DNA of 64,000 nucleotides from Kosakonia sp. SMBL-WEM22 (GCF_014490785.1 NZ_CP051488.1:3968001-4032000); one strand, 5' to 3'. Shown: positions 7,717-16,718, counted from the first letter of the stretch. Notes: generated by a model from the letters alone, not told the origin. Numbers and translations: made by a program.

Positions 7717-9231
7717 CTACCACCACACCTCAGCCTGCGCACCGACAGAGAACTGCTCCCGGCGCTCATCGCCAAAGCGGAAATGGCTGATGCCGTTCTC
7801 CTGCGCGCGGATCCAGCTGGCGTAAAAACGCAGCTCAGGTCGCGAGGTCAGCAGGCTGGTGTCCACTTTCAGCGCGTGATAGAGCGTGGTTTTAACCCCC
7901 TTTTCGCGGTAATCCTCGCCCTGTTGGCGGTTGGTTTGTTTAAACCACGCCAGCTCGACGCCCGTCTGGTTGTGCTTGTCCCAGATCCACGCCGGGCGCA
8001 TCACTGCCCGGTAGCTGCGAAAATCCGTGTGCGCGCCGGTGTCATAGCTGTAAATATCCTGCCCGGCAGCGAAGACCAGCGCGTGCGCCAGTACGATTTG
8101 CGATGAGGGGTAGAACTCCCCCTGCGAGATGGCGCGCACCGCGTGCCCGTAGGTGTGTTCGCCATAATAGTTGTCGTGATAGCCGTAGGTTGCTCCCGAA
8201 TTGGAGATGAGCGCAAAGCCGCTGGCCAGCGCGTTATCCGCCGCCTGTAGCGTGAACTCCTCGAACCCACCCGCGCTGAAGCTCTGTCGCAGGATCGCGC
8301 CCGCTAACCACGCATCTTTAATGCTGTAATAGTGCCCTGCTTTTTCGCCAGCACGATAGGTGGCGGATTTGTTCGCCAGCGAGTAACGGCCAAACAGCTC
8401 CAGCGTGGCGCGATCCCACAGCGGCAGCGCGTTATAGCGAATGTCCAGCGTGTGGGTGTTAACCTGAAGGGTATTTTGGCTGACAGGATAGTTCACCGCA
8501 TGGGCATCAACATCCTGGCGCACCAGCGCCACATGGAGCTTGCCCGCGCTGAGCGCCAGGTTCTCTACGCCGATACCCGCGCCGCTGTCTGTCTGGTGGC
8601 TTTTCCAGTCCAGCATCTGAATTTCATACTTTGGCAGCGTGTGCTTCCCGACCCAGAGATCCGCTTCCGGCGCAAAGGGCAGGAAACCGCGCGTAGTGAG
8701 GTAGATATCGGAGAACTGCAGGAGGTTTTCTGAGTTTTTGTCGAACCACGCTGTGCCATACTGCGCGCCAACGTTGCCATCTAACTGCACAATAGCATGC
8801 GCAGATTTGCCCCCCTCCTCATAAACGCGCTGCGAGAAGGTAAGATCGAACCATGATGAGTACTCATTGCCAAAACGTCCCAACGAGCCGATGGCGTACT
8901 CTTTTGGTGAGCCGTTGCCAGCCGCTCCCCAACCGGAACGCAGGTAACCATGCCAGGCAAAACCGATATCCTCTTTGACGAAATCGCTGATCTCTTTCAG
9001 CGTATAGGGCGATTTTTCTGCCGCAGTAGCCTGCGGCTGTGCGGCGGATTCTGCGCCTGCATTGCCGCCTGCTCTGGCCTGTTCCAGCTCCGCTTTTGCC
9101 TGCGCCAGCTCCGCCATATTATGCTGCAACGCCATTTCCAGCTGGCTCAATCGCTCTTCAACCGTTAATTGTTGCGCAGAGGCGTGCGCGCACGTTGCTG
9201 TAATCAGCAAAGCGAGTAGTGATTTATTCAT
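7717..9231 (-). CDS. Carbohydrate-specific outer membrane porin (LamB/ScrY/BglH type)
   Basis: This 504-residue protein begins with a signal peptide (MNKSLLALLITATCAHASA). An N-terminal coiled coil follows (about residues 25-55: VEERLSQLEMALQHNMAELAQAK), as in ScrY, then an Ala/Gly/Gln-rich linker. The LamB-type barrel begins at GFAWHGYLRSGWG and ends in Trp-Trp, fitting outer membrane insertion by the Bam complex. It would let di- or oligosaccharides cross the outer membrane. It is convergent with the chb operon, so a role with chito- or cello-oligosaccharides is inferred. The ATG at 9231 is chosen over a TTG three codons upstream; neither has a strong ribosome site. Confidence 0.85.
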   Translation of the reverse strand: MNKSLLALLITATCAHASAQQLTVEERLSQLEMALQHNMAELAQAKAELEQARAGGNAGAESAAQPQATAAEKSPYTLKEISDFVKEDIGFAWHGYLRSGWGAAGNGSPKEYAIGSLGRFGNEYSSWFDLTFSQRVYEEGGKSAHAIVQLDGNVGAQYGTAWFDKNSENLLQFSDIYLTTRGFLPFAPEADLWVGKHTLPKYEIQMLDWKSHQTDSGAGIGVENLALSAGKLHVALVRQDVDAHAVNYPVSQNTLQVNTHTLDIRYNALPLWDRATLELFGRYSLANKSATYRAGEKAGHYYSIKDAWLAGAILRQSFSAGGFEEFTLQAADNALASGFALISNSGATYGYHDNYYGEHTYGHAVRAISQGEFYPSSQIVLAHALVFAAGQDIYSYDTGAHTDFRSYRAVMRPAWIWDKHNQTGVELAWFKQTNRQQGEDYREKGVKTTLYHALKVDTSLLTSRPELRFYASWIRAQENGISHFRFGDERREQFSVGAQAEVWW

Positions 9232-9497
9232 AATAATCAATCCATTTATTAATATATAAACGCGCTGAATAAATATTCCCTTTAATTTAATTTGCGCGTC
9301 TTACCCTGAATGCGTGAAATATAAGAAAGTTAGCAAATACAGAAAGATAAGATTATTTATAAACGCGGGGGATAACCCAAATAATGGCCTCCTTAACAAC
9401 TATTATTGAGCGGGTAATAGTCATTCAGGATGTTTCGATATGTCTATAAAGATAAATTCATTTTTAGATCTCTCTCGCACAGAATTTTCTCGGAAAT
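9232..9497. other. A+T-rich intergenic region upstream of the porin
   Basis: This region lies between the divergent porin gene and the small operon at 9546. It is A+T-rich and must hold the porin promoter (TATATTAATAAA is seen close to the start on the minus strand). No clear activator site or ORF was recognised. Confidence 0.4.
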
Positions 9498-9527
9498 TTC
9501 ACACATTCATGAAATGGTTTCTATACT
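9498..9527 (+). promoter_or_regulatory. Candidate sigma-70 promoter of the 9546-10515 operon
   Basis: TTCACA at 9498-9503 and TATACT at 9522-9527 are spaced by 18 bases, directly upstream of the GGAGG ribosome site of the gene at 9546. The -10 element is close to consensus. It is assigned by eye only. Confidence 0.5.
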
Positions 9528-9545
9528 CTCTGCGGAGGTTTATTA

Positions 9546-9743
9546 ATGAGAAAATTACTTCGTTCTTTATTTGCCAGCCCTGACAAGCTGTTACAGGTGA
9601 TGAGTCACAGTGAAATACAGGATTCGATTGAAGATGGTGAGCGCATTGTGGTCGATGCTGACGGCAACGCCTCGGTGAATATCCACTGCAAAAGGGTACA
9701 GGAAGATTTCAGAGAGCACGTTGATGCATTGAAGAGGGCTTAG
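9546..9743 (+). CDS. Small protein of unknown function, first gene of a two-gene operon
   Basis: This soluble 65-residue protein begins MRKLLRSLFASPDKLLQ, with a central acidic stretch EDGERIVVDADGNASVNI and a helical end VQEDFREHVDALKRA. GGAGG lies eight bases upstream of the ATG, so translation is very likely. Only one base separates its stop from the start of the next gene, indicating coupled translation and a shared role with that membrane protein. I do not recognise the family. Confidence 0.7.
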   Translation: MRKLLRSLFASPDKLLQVMSHSEIQDSIEDGERIVVDADGNASVNIHCKRVQEDFREHVDALKRA

Positions 9744-9744
9744 G

Positions 9745-10515
9745 ATGGGTACAGCAATATTCATGGTTCTGATGGTTTGCGGCTACTGGTACACCTCACA
9801 CGACCTCTCGACACGCTTCAAATTTAAACGCAGCTTCGGCTGGGACGTCTACTTTCTGGTGGCGCTCTATGGCTGCGTCTTCGTCCTACAGGGGATCATC
9901 GCTACCGCAGTCATCTGGCTCTGCCTGCTCGCCACTTCGGCGGTGATGAATACTTTTCCCGGCACGTTTGGCGCGGAAGAGCACCATCTGCATATGACGT
10001 TTATGAACTGGACCTTCCTCGGCATCCAGGCACCGGTGGTGATTATGCTCGCCTTTGCAGTGCTGTTTTGCCTGTGGCATTCGAACTGGTCCAGCAGTGC
10101 GCGCCTCGATATTCCCGGTCGCCGCGAGTTGTATAAACATCTTTCGCGCGCCAACGGCATTGAAGGGCTGATCTACCAATGCATGGAGCGCGGCGATCTG
10201 GCCTGGATCACCCTGAAATCGCAGCGCATCTATATCGGCATGATCCATACCGCCACCTTCGATGTCGGCGATGCCAACAACATTGTGCTCATCCCGATGC
10301 TGAGCGGTTACCGCAACCATGAGACGCTGGATCTGCGCGTCGAGCATAACTACAGCGCATGGTACGACGAACATGATATCGATCTCGCCTCGGAGCCAAT
10401 GTCAGCGCTCGATTTCCGCAAGGTGCTGCTGCTGTCGCAGGTGGAGAGTTTGTCGCTGTTCCACCCTTCACAGGTGATGGCGATGGGCATCAACAAACTG
10501 CGGTCTCCGAAGTGA
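9745..10515 (+). CDS. Predicted inner membrane protein, unknown function
   Basis: This 256-residue protein has three or four hydrophobic segments in its first 125 residues (for example IFMVLMVCGYWYTS, VYFLVALYGCVFVLQGIIATAVIW and APVVIMLAFAVLFCLW), then a soluble part of about 130 residues. The soluble part contains GLIYQCMERGDLAWITLKSQRIYIGMI, which looks like a small beta-rich domain. It starts one base after the upstream small gene, with AGAGGGC as a ribosome site. No characterised family was recognised, and the neighbours do not suggest a function. Confidence 0.7.
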   Translation: MGTAIFMVLMVCGYWYTSHDLSTRFKFKRSFGWDVYFLVALYGCVFVLQGIIATAVIWLCLLATSAVMNTFPGTFGAEEHHLHMTFMNWTFLGIQAPVVIMLAFAVLFCLWHSNWSSSARLDIPGRRELYKHLSRANGIEGLIYQCMERGDLAWITLKSQRIYIGMIHTATFDVGDANNIVLIPMLSGYRNHETLDLRVEHNYSAWYDEHDIDLASEPMSALDFRKVLLLSQVESLSLFHPSQVMAMGINKLRSPK

Positions 10516-10519
10516 ATGC

Positions 10520-10595
10520 AAGCTAAGGGATTAGCTTGTTCCGCTACTTTTACTCACGGCACGTTAATATTCAGCTTTCCAGTATAAAAGTAGCG
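10520..10595. repeat. Two hairpins downstream of the membrane protein gene
   Basis: The first is a perfect seven-base stem AAGCTAA/TTAGCTT with loop GGGA at 10520-10537. The second is an 11-base inverted repeat, CGCTACTTTTA at 10542-10552 and its complement at 10585-10595. Neither is followed by a T-run. They may end the upstream operon or belong to the proP control region. Confidence 0.5.
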
Positions 10596-10681
10596 AATTG
10601 CGCCAAAAATTTGCCTCATCCATAAATTTTAATTATGGTGTGCCCCTGCCGAAAACGTCGGCAATCTGCTTTTTCTTGCAT

Positions 10682-10734
10682 CTTATAGCTTTCATTTCCC
10701 TCCATTTGAGCACTACGGCTGCGAAAGCTATAAG
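10682..10734 (+). promoter_or_regulatory. Long hairpin in the probable proP leader
   Basis: A perfect 12-base inverted repeat (CTTATAGCTTTC at 10682-10693 and GAAAGCTATAAG at 10723-10734) encloses 29 bases and ends 29 bases before the proP-like start codon. In RNA it would form a stable stem just upstream of the ribosome site (GGGGAG). In E. coli ProP output depends on the RNA-binding protein ProQ, so a regulatory leader is plausible, but this is inference. Confidence 0.5.
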
Positions 10735-10763
10735 GTCGCACCACCAGCACTCATGGGGAGTTT

Positions 10764-12239
10764 ATGAGCAACGGAACGACTTTACCGCACCACACGAATT
10801 CGGCCGCAACGGCCAGTGAACTGACCGTCGAAGACATCACGGTCATCGATAATAAGCTGCTGAAACGCGCCGTCAGCGCCGCCGCGCTGGGCAACACGAT
10901 GGAGTGGTTCGACTTCGGCGTTTACAGCTATCTGGCAGTAATTATCGGCCAGGTCTTCTTTCCCGGTGCCAGCAGCACCGCACAGCTGATCGCCTCTTTT
11001 GGCACCTTCGCCGCGGCCTTTCTGGTTCGCCCGATTGGCGGCATGGTCTTCGGTCCGCTCGGCGACCGCTTTGGCCGCCAGAAGATCCTCGCCCTAACGA
11101 TGATCATGATGTCGATTGGGACTTTCTGTATCGGCCTGATTCCCGACTACGACAGCATTGGCATTGCCGCACCGATCCTGCTGCTGGTGGCGCGCCTGGT
11201 TCAGGGCTTCTCCACCGGCGGTGAATATGGCGGCGCAGCCACCTTTATCGCCGAGTACTCCACCGATAAGCGCCGTGGTTTTATGGGCAGCTTCCTCGAG
11301 TTCGGCACGCTTGGCGGCTATTTGTTGGGTGCCAGCCTGGTGACCATTATGATTGCCGTGCTGCCGAGTGAGGCGATGCATAGCTGGGGCTGGCGTATCC
11401 CCTTCTTCCTCGCCGCGCCGCTCGGCCTGTTTGGCCTCTATATCCGCTTGAAGCTGGAAGAGACGCCGGCCTTTAAAGAGCATATGGATAAGCAGGATGC
11501 GCTGGAGCACAGCAAACCAACACTTTCGCTGTTGCAGATGCTGCACAAATACCGCAAACAGATGCTGCAGTGTATTGGCCTGGTGCTGGTCTTTAACGTC
11601 TCAAACTACATGCTCACGTCGTATATGCCGAGCTACCTGACCAGCGTGCTGGGGATGAGCGAGCTGACCGGACTGCTGCTGGTGATGGTGATCATGTTCG
11701 TGATGATGCCGCTGACGCTCGCCTGGGGCCACTGGACTGACCGTCTGGGCCGCCGCCCGGTGATCGCTTTCGGCGCGCTGGGGCTGGTGCTGCTGGCGAT
11801 CCCGAGCTTTATGCTGATTGGCTCTGGCAACATGTGGGCGGTCTTCGGTGGGCTGGTAATTCTGGGGGTGCTGCACACCTGCTTTAGTGGCACCATGCCG
11901 GCAACCCTGCCAGCGCTGTTTATCACCGATATCCGCTACAGCGCGCTGGCGATTGGCTTTAACCTCTCGGTCTCGCTTTTTGGCGGTACGACGCCGCTGA
12001 TCACCGCCTGGCTGGTTGATACCACCCACAATGTGATGATGCCCGCTTACTACATGATGGGCGCCGGGGTGATTGGCGCCCTGACCGTGCTGACGCTGCG
12101 CGAAACGGCGCGTAAACCGCTAAGCGGGTCGTCGCCCGCGGTCGCCACGCGCGCAGAAGCGCACAAGCTGATTGATAAGTTGCGCAAGCAGCGCGCCTCG
12201 AAACGGTTAAAAACGCAGACGGCGCATGAACACGGCTAA
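10764..12239 (+). CDS. proP: ProP-type proline/glycine betaine:H+ symporter
   Basis: This 491-residue major facilitator has 12 membrane segments. Typical osmoprotectant-symporter blocks are NTMEWFDFGVYSYLAVIIG, GDRFGRQKIL (loop 2-3 motif), RLVQGFSTGGEYGGAATFIAEY and GWRIPFFLAAPLG. It would take up proline, glycine betaine and similar solutes under osmotic stress. E. coli ProP (500 residues) ends in a coiled coil that tunes osmosensing. Here the tail is short and basic (AEAHKLIDKLRKQRASKR), without a long heptad pattern, so it may be a paralogue or a variant with altered osmosensing. The ATG has GGGGAG upstream. The stop overlaps a convergent gene by four bases. Confidence 0.82.
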   Translation: MSNGTTLPHHTNSAATASELTVEDITVIDNKLLKRAVSAAALGNTMEWFDFGVYSYLAVIIGQVFFPGASSTAQLIASFGTFAAAFLVRPIGGMVFGPLGDRFGRQKILALTMIMMSIGTFCIGLIPDYDSIGIAAPILLLVARLVQGFSTGGEYGGAATFIAEYSTDKRRGFMGSFLEFGTLGGYLLGASLVTIMIAVLPSEAMHSWGWRIPFFLAAPLGLFGLYIRLKLEETPAFKEHMDKQDALEHSKPTLSLLQMLHKYRKQMLQCIGLVLVFNVSNYMLTSYMPSYLTSVLGMSELTGLLLVMVIMFVMMPLTLAWGHWTDRLGRRPVIAFGALGLVLLAIPSFMLIGSGNMWAVFGGLVILGVLHTCFSGTMPATLPALFITDIRYSALAIGFNLSVSLFGGTTPLITAWLVDTTHNVMMPAYYMMGAGVIGALTVLTLRETARKPLSGSSPAVATRAEAHKLIDKLRKQRASKRLKTQTAHEHG

Positions 12240-12559
12240 GCCCAGTCTTCAATAGCGCTATCCAGAGGCCGGAGCGGTGGCGCGCTCCGGCCTATCTCCT
12301 CTTCAATATTAAACTCCGTCAGATCTTCGGCGGTTGCCAGCAGATAGGTGTGCCCTTCGGGCGATAGCCACTCGGTAATGAAGTACTGTTCTTTACGCGA
12401 TAGCTCCACCTTCTTCTGCCCGCTTCGGTCATAGAACTGCCCGAAGCGCTCATCATGCTTCGAGAGATTAAGCCCCATCGCCGGATAGACGCCACGCCAC
12501 ACCTCGCCGTGGTGTTTGCCGCCCAGCACAAGATACTCCTGCATGATCTTCTTGCTCAT
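12236..12559 (-). CDS. Conserved hypothetical protein
   Basis: This soluble 107-residue protein begins MSKKIMQEYLVLGGKHHGEVW and contains VELSRKEQYFITEWLSPEGHTYLLAT, with an acidic end. GGGGG eight bases upstream of the ATG supports translation. It is convergent with the proP-like gene, and their stop codons overlap by four bases. I do not recognise the family. Confidence 0.65.
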   Translation of the reverse strand: MSKKIMQEYLVLGGKHHGEVWRGVYPAMGLNLSKHDERFGQFYDRSGQKKVELSRKEQYFITEWLSPEGHTYLLATAEDLTEFNIEEEIGRSAPPLRPLDSAIEDWA

Positions 12560-12705
12560 TTGAACCCCCGTTACGCCCGCTTTTTCTAAGCGTAGCTAAT
12601 GCTCAGCCCTTGCACTATTCGCGCCGTCTGGCCTGGTGCAGACCTTTTTCAACAACTATACCTTTTGGGGTGCAATGTTCAGGTTGCGGCCTGATGTGGA
12701 GGAGT

Positions 12706-14040
12706 ATGAGTTATTTGATGTGGATGGCCGCGACCGGCGGCCTGTTACTGTTGATGTCGTTATCCTACGGCTGGATAAGCCGCGTGCCGATCCCGGTGTT
12801 TGGTTTATATCTGGTGGTTGGCATTATCTGCGGCCCGTGGGAGATGGGCGTTCTTAATATCGATATTGAAGCGAATGCAGAGCTTATTCGCCGCGTGAGT
12901 GAAATCGCGATGGCAGCCTCGCTGTTTATTACTGGCCTGAAAATCCGCCTGCCGCTCACCTCTCCCTACTGGAAGATGGGCATTAAGCTGGCGCTGCCCG
13001 CTATGCTACTGACCATTGGCGGGATTACGGTCGCCGCCCACTATCTGCTCGATCTGGCCTGGCCGCTCTCGCTGGCGCTTGGCGCGATCCTGGCGCCCAC
13101 CGATCCGGTGCTGGCAAGCCTGGTGGCGATCAACGACGCGCGCGATGATGACCAGCTGCGCATTGCGCTCTCCAGCGAGGCGGGGCTTAATGACGGCACC
13201 GCGCTCCCCTTCTTAATGCTGGCGCTGATTTGGTACAAAGCCGATGGCGTGCCGTCGGGCGAAGAGCTGCTGCACTGGCTGAGCATCGATCTGCTCTGGG
13301 CGCTGGTCGGCGGCTTGCTCATCGGCTACGGTCTGGGCCGACTGATTGGCCTGATAGCAACCCGTTCACGCCATAAACAGGGCGAAGTTGCGCCCAGCGA
13401 CTTTATCGCGCTGGCGCTGATCTGCCTGAGTTTCGCGCTGGCCCAGTCCGTCGATGCCTCCGGTTTCCTCGCGGCCTTTGCTGCCGGGATTGGCCTGCGC
13501 AGCGCCGAAGTGAGCGTGCAGAAGCGCCACGGCGATCCCGAAGAGGAGGAGGATGTGCCAGCGGAGATGCAGGTTAACCCGCACCTGCGCCATGCGCTGG
13601 AGGAGCAGAACCCAATTAAATCCGTAGGCCTGGTGATTGGCGACGCTCTCTCTTTTGGCGATACCGTTGAGCGACTGCTGGCGGCACTGCTGGTAATTGT
13701 CCTTGGTGTTACCCTCTCGCATCACTGGGATGCACACGCGCTTGGGCTGGCCTTTGTGCTGTTTCTGGTGATCCGCCCGCTATCAGTGTTTATTGTGACG
13801 CTGCGCTCCGGCACCACATGGTTTCACCGCGCGAGCCTCGGCTGGCTCGGCATTCGCGGTATCGGCAGCCTTAACTATATTGCCTATGCCTATGTCCACG
13901 GTTTGCAAGGGGAGGATGGCAATATCGTCGCCCATATTGCTATCACTATTGTGACCCTGAGCGTGTTGCTGCACGGCATATCGGTGACGCCGCTATTAAC
14001 GGTGCGCAATAAAAAACTGGCGCGCAAAGCGAAACGTTAA
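12706..14040 (+). CDS. CPA1-family Na+(K+)/H+ antiporter (NhaP type)
   Basis: This 444-residue membrane protein has about 12 hydrophobic segments. Signature blocks of the monovalent cation:proton antiporter-1 family are LALGAILAPTDPVLASLV and SSEAGLNDGTALPFLML (the Asn-Asp pair is in the ion-binding centre), and RASLGWLGIRGIGSLNYIAY follows. An acidic loop (GDPEEEEDVPAEM) separates the halves. It would exchange cytoplasmic sodium or potassium for protons in the inner membrane. The ATG at 12706 has TGGAGGAG before it; the frame is open 32 codons further upstream without a ribosome site. The exact ion is not predictable. Confidence 0.85.
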   Translation: MSYLMWMAATGGLLLLMSLSYGWISRVPIPVFGLYLVVGIICGPWEMGVLNIDIEANAELIRRVSEIAMAASLFITGLKIRLPLTSPYWKMGIKLALPAMLLTIGGITVAAHYLLDLAWPLSLALGAILAPTDPVLASLVAINDARDDDQLRIALSSEAGLNDGTALPFLMLALIWYKADGVPSGEELLHWLSIDLLWALVGGLLIGYGLGRLIGLIATRSRHKQGEVAPSDFIALALICLSFALAQSVDASGFLAAFAAGIGLRSAEVSVQKRHGDPEEEEDVPAEMQVNPHLRHALEEQNPIKSVGLVIGDALSFGDTVERLLAALLVIVLGVTLSHHWDAHALGLAFVLFLVIRPLSVFIVTLRSGTTWFHRASLGWLGIRGIGSLNYIAYAYVHGLQGEDGNIVAHIAITIVTLSVLLHGISVTPLLTVRNKKLARKAKR

Positions 14041-14114
14041 GCACCGCCCGGCAATCACTGCAAAAGCGTGGCAGAGTGGCCGCGGTTTTCCTGTAAACAT
14101 TGATGAGGTTGCCT

Positions 14115-14711
14115 GTGACACCGATTGAGAGCTTCACGTCAGAAAAGGGGCTATGGATAAATAAACCGGCCCACGTTACACAGAGCGATGAGCAACTGCT
14201 GATGCGCACCGGGGCAAATACCGATTTTTGGGTCAAGACCTGGTACGGCTTTGAGCGGCACTCCGGCCATGCTTTTGGTTTTATGCTGGAGGGGGAGTTT
14301 ACCCTTGAAGTGAAGATCGCCGCCGCGTTTGAACAGCTCTATGACCAGGCGGGGATCTTTATTGAAGCGTCCGAAACGCAGTGGGTAAAAAGCGGCATTG
14401 AGTATAACGATGGCGCGCCCGCCATTGGCTGTGTGGTGACGCAGGGGCAGTCTGACTGGTCGACCGGCGTTTTCCCGGGCGATGCGCGTGAGTTCTGGAT
14501 GCGCGCGACGCTTGAGAAGCAGGCGTTACGCCTGCAATACTCCGCCGATGGTAAAACGTGGCCGCTGCTGCGGCTCTTTCCGTGGCAGGACAGCGGTCAT
14601 CGCTTTGTTGGTGTGATGTGCTGCTCCCCGGAAAGAGCGGGGCTGGATGTGCGCTTCGAACAGCTTCGCATCACCCGCCCGCTCGGCAAAACGCTGCATG
14701 ATTTGAGCTGA
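14115..14711 (+). CDS. DUF1349 family protein
   Basis: This protein of about 198 residues has the DUF1349 beta-sandwich (concanavalin A-like) pattern: NTDFWVKTWYGFERHSGHAF, FEQLYDQAGIFIEASETQWVKSGIEY and SPERAGLDVRFEQLRI. The role of this family is unproven, though a carbohydrate-binding fold is suggested. I prefer the GTG at 14115 because TGAGG lies six bases before it; an ATG four codons upstream (14103) has no ribosome site. No signal peptide was seen. It stands alone, 74 bases after the antiporter gene, and converges on the chemoreceptor gene. Confidence 0.78.
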   Translation: MTPIESFTSEKGLWINKPAHVTQSDEQLLMRTGANTDFWVKTWYGFERHSGHAFGFMLEGEFTLEVKIAAAFEQLYDQAGIFIEASETQWVKSGIEYNDGAPAIGCVVTQGQSDWSTGVFPGDAREFWMRATLEKQALRLQYSADGKTWPLLRLFPWQDSGHRFVGVMCCSPERAGLDVRFEQLRITRPLGKTLHDLS

Positions 14712-14753
14712 CCCCAGGCAGCCTGCGCCGCCGGAGGTCTGCACCATCGTGCC

Positions 14754-16718
14754 TTAACGGCCCGTCGAGAGGGTTTGCAGCACTTTCAATTGCGCAACCG
14801 CTTCCTGCATCGCATCCATCCCGGCGGTCAGGGTGCGCAGGTTGCTCAGTTGTTTGGCGATGTTTTCCCGCTCCTGGCGTGTTTGCTGGCTCATCTCGGC
14901 GATGGCGTTAGCGGCAAGAATGCTACGCTCCGCCATATCGGTTGCGGTCTCCACCGTTTTGCTGGCGACTTCGCGGATATGCGAGATAGTGTTGACCGCA
15001 TCGCTGATATTACTCGCCGTCGCTTCCGCCTGCTCTTTTGAGGAGTGCGCCAGACGGCGAACCTCCCCTGCTACCACCGCAAAACCGCGCCCCGCATCCC
15101 CCGCGCGCGCCGCTTCTACCGCCGCGTTGAGTGCAAGAATGTTGGTCTGGAAAGCGATGTTGCTGATGCCGTGGGTGATCACGCCGATGCCGTTGGAGAT
15201 CTGCTCCAGCGAATCCAGCCCTTCGCCAAGACGCCCCTGCGCCCGCTGGCTTTCGGTGGCGATATCACTGATGCCGCGAATACTGCTTTCTGCCATTACC
15301 AGCGCTTCGCTCTGGCTCTGGGTTGCGGCCTCCAGCGCTGGCAGAGCCTGCACAATCGGCGCCAGCTCCTGCTGATAGTTCACAACACGGTCCAGCACGC
15401 GGGTCTGAATGCTGTTCAGCGCTTCCCAACGGCGCAGCGCGCGCTGGGCGTAGTGCGCGGCATAACCGGCATATTCAACCGGGAACTGCGTCATCGCTTT
15501 CACGTCATGGTTAAAGAAGACCAGCGCGGAGAGGGTCTGGTTAATCGGCACGCCGAGGATTTCGCCAAAGCTGGAGAAGCCCGCCGCCGGAATACCTTTA
15601 AAGAAGTGGGCATCGTGCAGCTGATCGCTGTTGCCCATACGCCGCAAAATACAGTCATTCATCATGATGGCGGCAGGTTTGCCTTTGCCAGTGATAAAGG
15701 TTTGCCAGTCGCGCAGCGTCGCCTGTTTAAAGTCGGTCTCCTGCATCAGGAACAGCCGATCGCCAAACTCCAGATCGCAGAAGAAGTGCACCATGCCGTG
15801 CTCAATTTTCGCCACCGAGCGGATGAAATACTCGTCACCCACTTTCACACCAAAGGTCAGCCCTTTCAGGCGCTCGCTTAGCTGCGACTCTTTACAGTTC
15901 AGGTGCTCGGCCAGCGCCTGGGTAAACGCCTTCTGTTGCCCCTGGCGGTCAAAGACTGAGGTTACCGTGCGAGAGATGGGATCGGCGTCGGCAATTAACC
16001 AACTCTGATCCAGCGGGGTAAAGTTCTGGCTCTTGAAGGGCGAGAAGGATTTGCCCTCCGCCATGCGGCAGAAAACAACCACCGCTTTGCCTTGTAATAC
16101 GCGGTCACCGACGCCGATCCACGTGCCGTCAAAGGTCGCGCGACCGCCTGCCGATCCGCCAATCGCCAGGCACGGGAAGAGGCCGCTGTTATACCAGGCC
16201 TGCATGAAGAAGCCTTCCGAGGCGGAGAGCCCGTCGCAGTAGATCATCGCGAAGGTACGCTCAGCGGAGAGCGCCATGCGCGGTTTAATGGTGTTTAATT
16301 CGCGCTGAATGGCGCTAATACGCTGCGCGGCACTCTGGGTGTCATGCAGATGGAGATCGACAATGTGCGTCTCGTGCTCGGCGATAAGGCTATCCGGCAG
16401 CAGCAGGAAACTCCCCTCTTGCCCGTCGCCCGCGCAGTAGGTTGTCTGGCGACCGCTGGCGCTCAGCGCACCGTTTGAAGAGAGGGTAATCACCGTCAGA
16501 TCGGCAGAGGTGAAACGCTGCCACGCCTGGCTGACACGGTGAAAATCTGCTTCGGGCGGCACGAAGGTCAATAAGATACCGGATGAGCGCGCGCCAAGAC
16601 CCGCAGCCGGGAGAGAAGTTGGTAAATCCCGGCAGTCGAAAATGCCGTTGGCAGGTTGCGAGCCACCGGTCAGACGGGAACCCAACAAACCGCGACATAG
16701 TGATCTTACGAAAGCCAT
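14754..16718 (-). CDS. Soluble FIST-domain methyl-accepting chemoreceptor
   Basis: This 654-residue protein has no membrane segments. Residues about 40-240 are a FIST domain (NSGLFPCLAIGGSAGG, GVGDRVLQGKAVVVF), and about 260-400 a FIST_C domain (MMNDCILRRM, GFSSFGEILGVPINQTL). A methyl-accepting signalling domain follows, with the conserved hairpin tip IAFQTNILALNAAVEAARAG then GRGFAVVAGEVRRLA near residues 545-590. FIST domains sense small ligands, and the MCP part would signal to CheA/CheW. Being cytosolic, it would report an internal metabolite. AAGGAAAA precedes the ATG. No che or flagellar gene is in the window. Confidence 0.86.
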   Translation of the reverse strand: MAFVRSLCRGLLGSRLTGGSQPANGIFDCRDLPTSLPAAGLGARSSGILLTFVPPEADFHRVSQAWQRFTSADLTVITLSSNGALSASGRQTTYCAGDGQEGSFLLLPDSLIAEHETHIVDLHLHDTQSAAQRISAIQRELNTIKPRMALSAERTFAMIYCDGLSASEGFFMQAWYNSGLFPCLAIGGSAGGRATFDGTWIGVGDRVLQGKAVVVFCRMAEGKSFSPFKSQNFTPLDQSWLIADADPISRTVTSVFDRQGQQKAFTQALAEHLNCKESQLSERLKGLTFGVKVGDEYFIRSVAKIEHGMVHFFCDLEFGDRLFLMQETDFKQATLRDWQTFITGKGKPAAIMMNDCILRRMGNSDQLHDAHFFKGIPAAGFSSFGEILGVPINQTLSALVFFNHDVKAMTQFPVEYAGYAAHYAQRALRRWEALNSIQTRVLDRVVNYQQELAPIVQALPALEAATQSQSEALVMAESSIRGISDIATESQRAQGRLGEGLDSLEQISNGIGVITHGISNIAFQTNILALNAAVEAARAGDAGRGFAVVAGEVRRLAHSSKEQAEATASNISDAVNTISHIREVASKTVETATDMAERSILAANAIAEMSQQTRQERENIAKQLSNLRTLTAGMDAMQEAVAQLKVLQTLSTGR

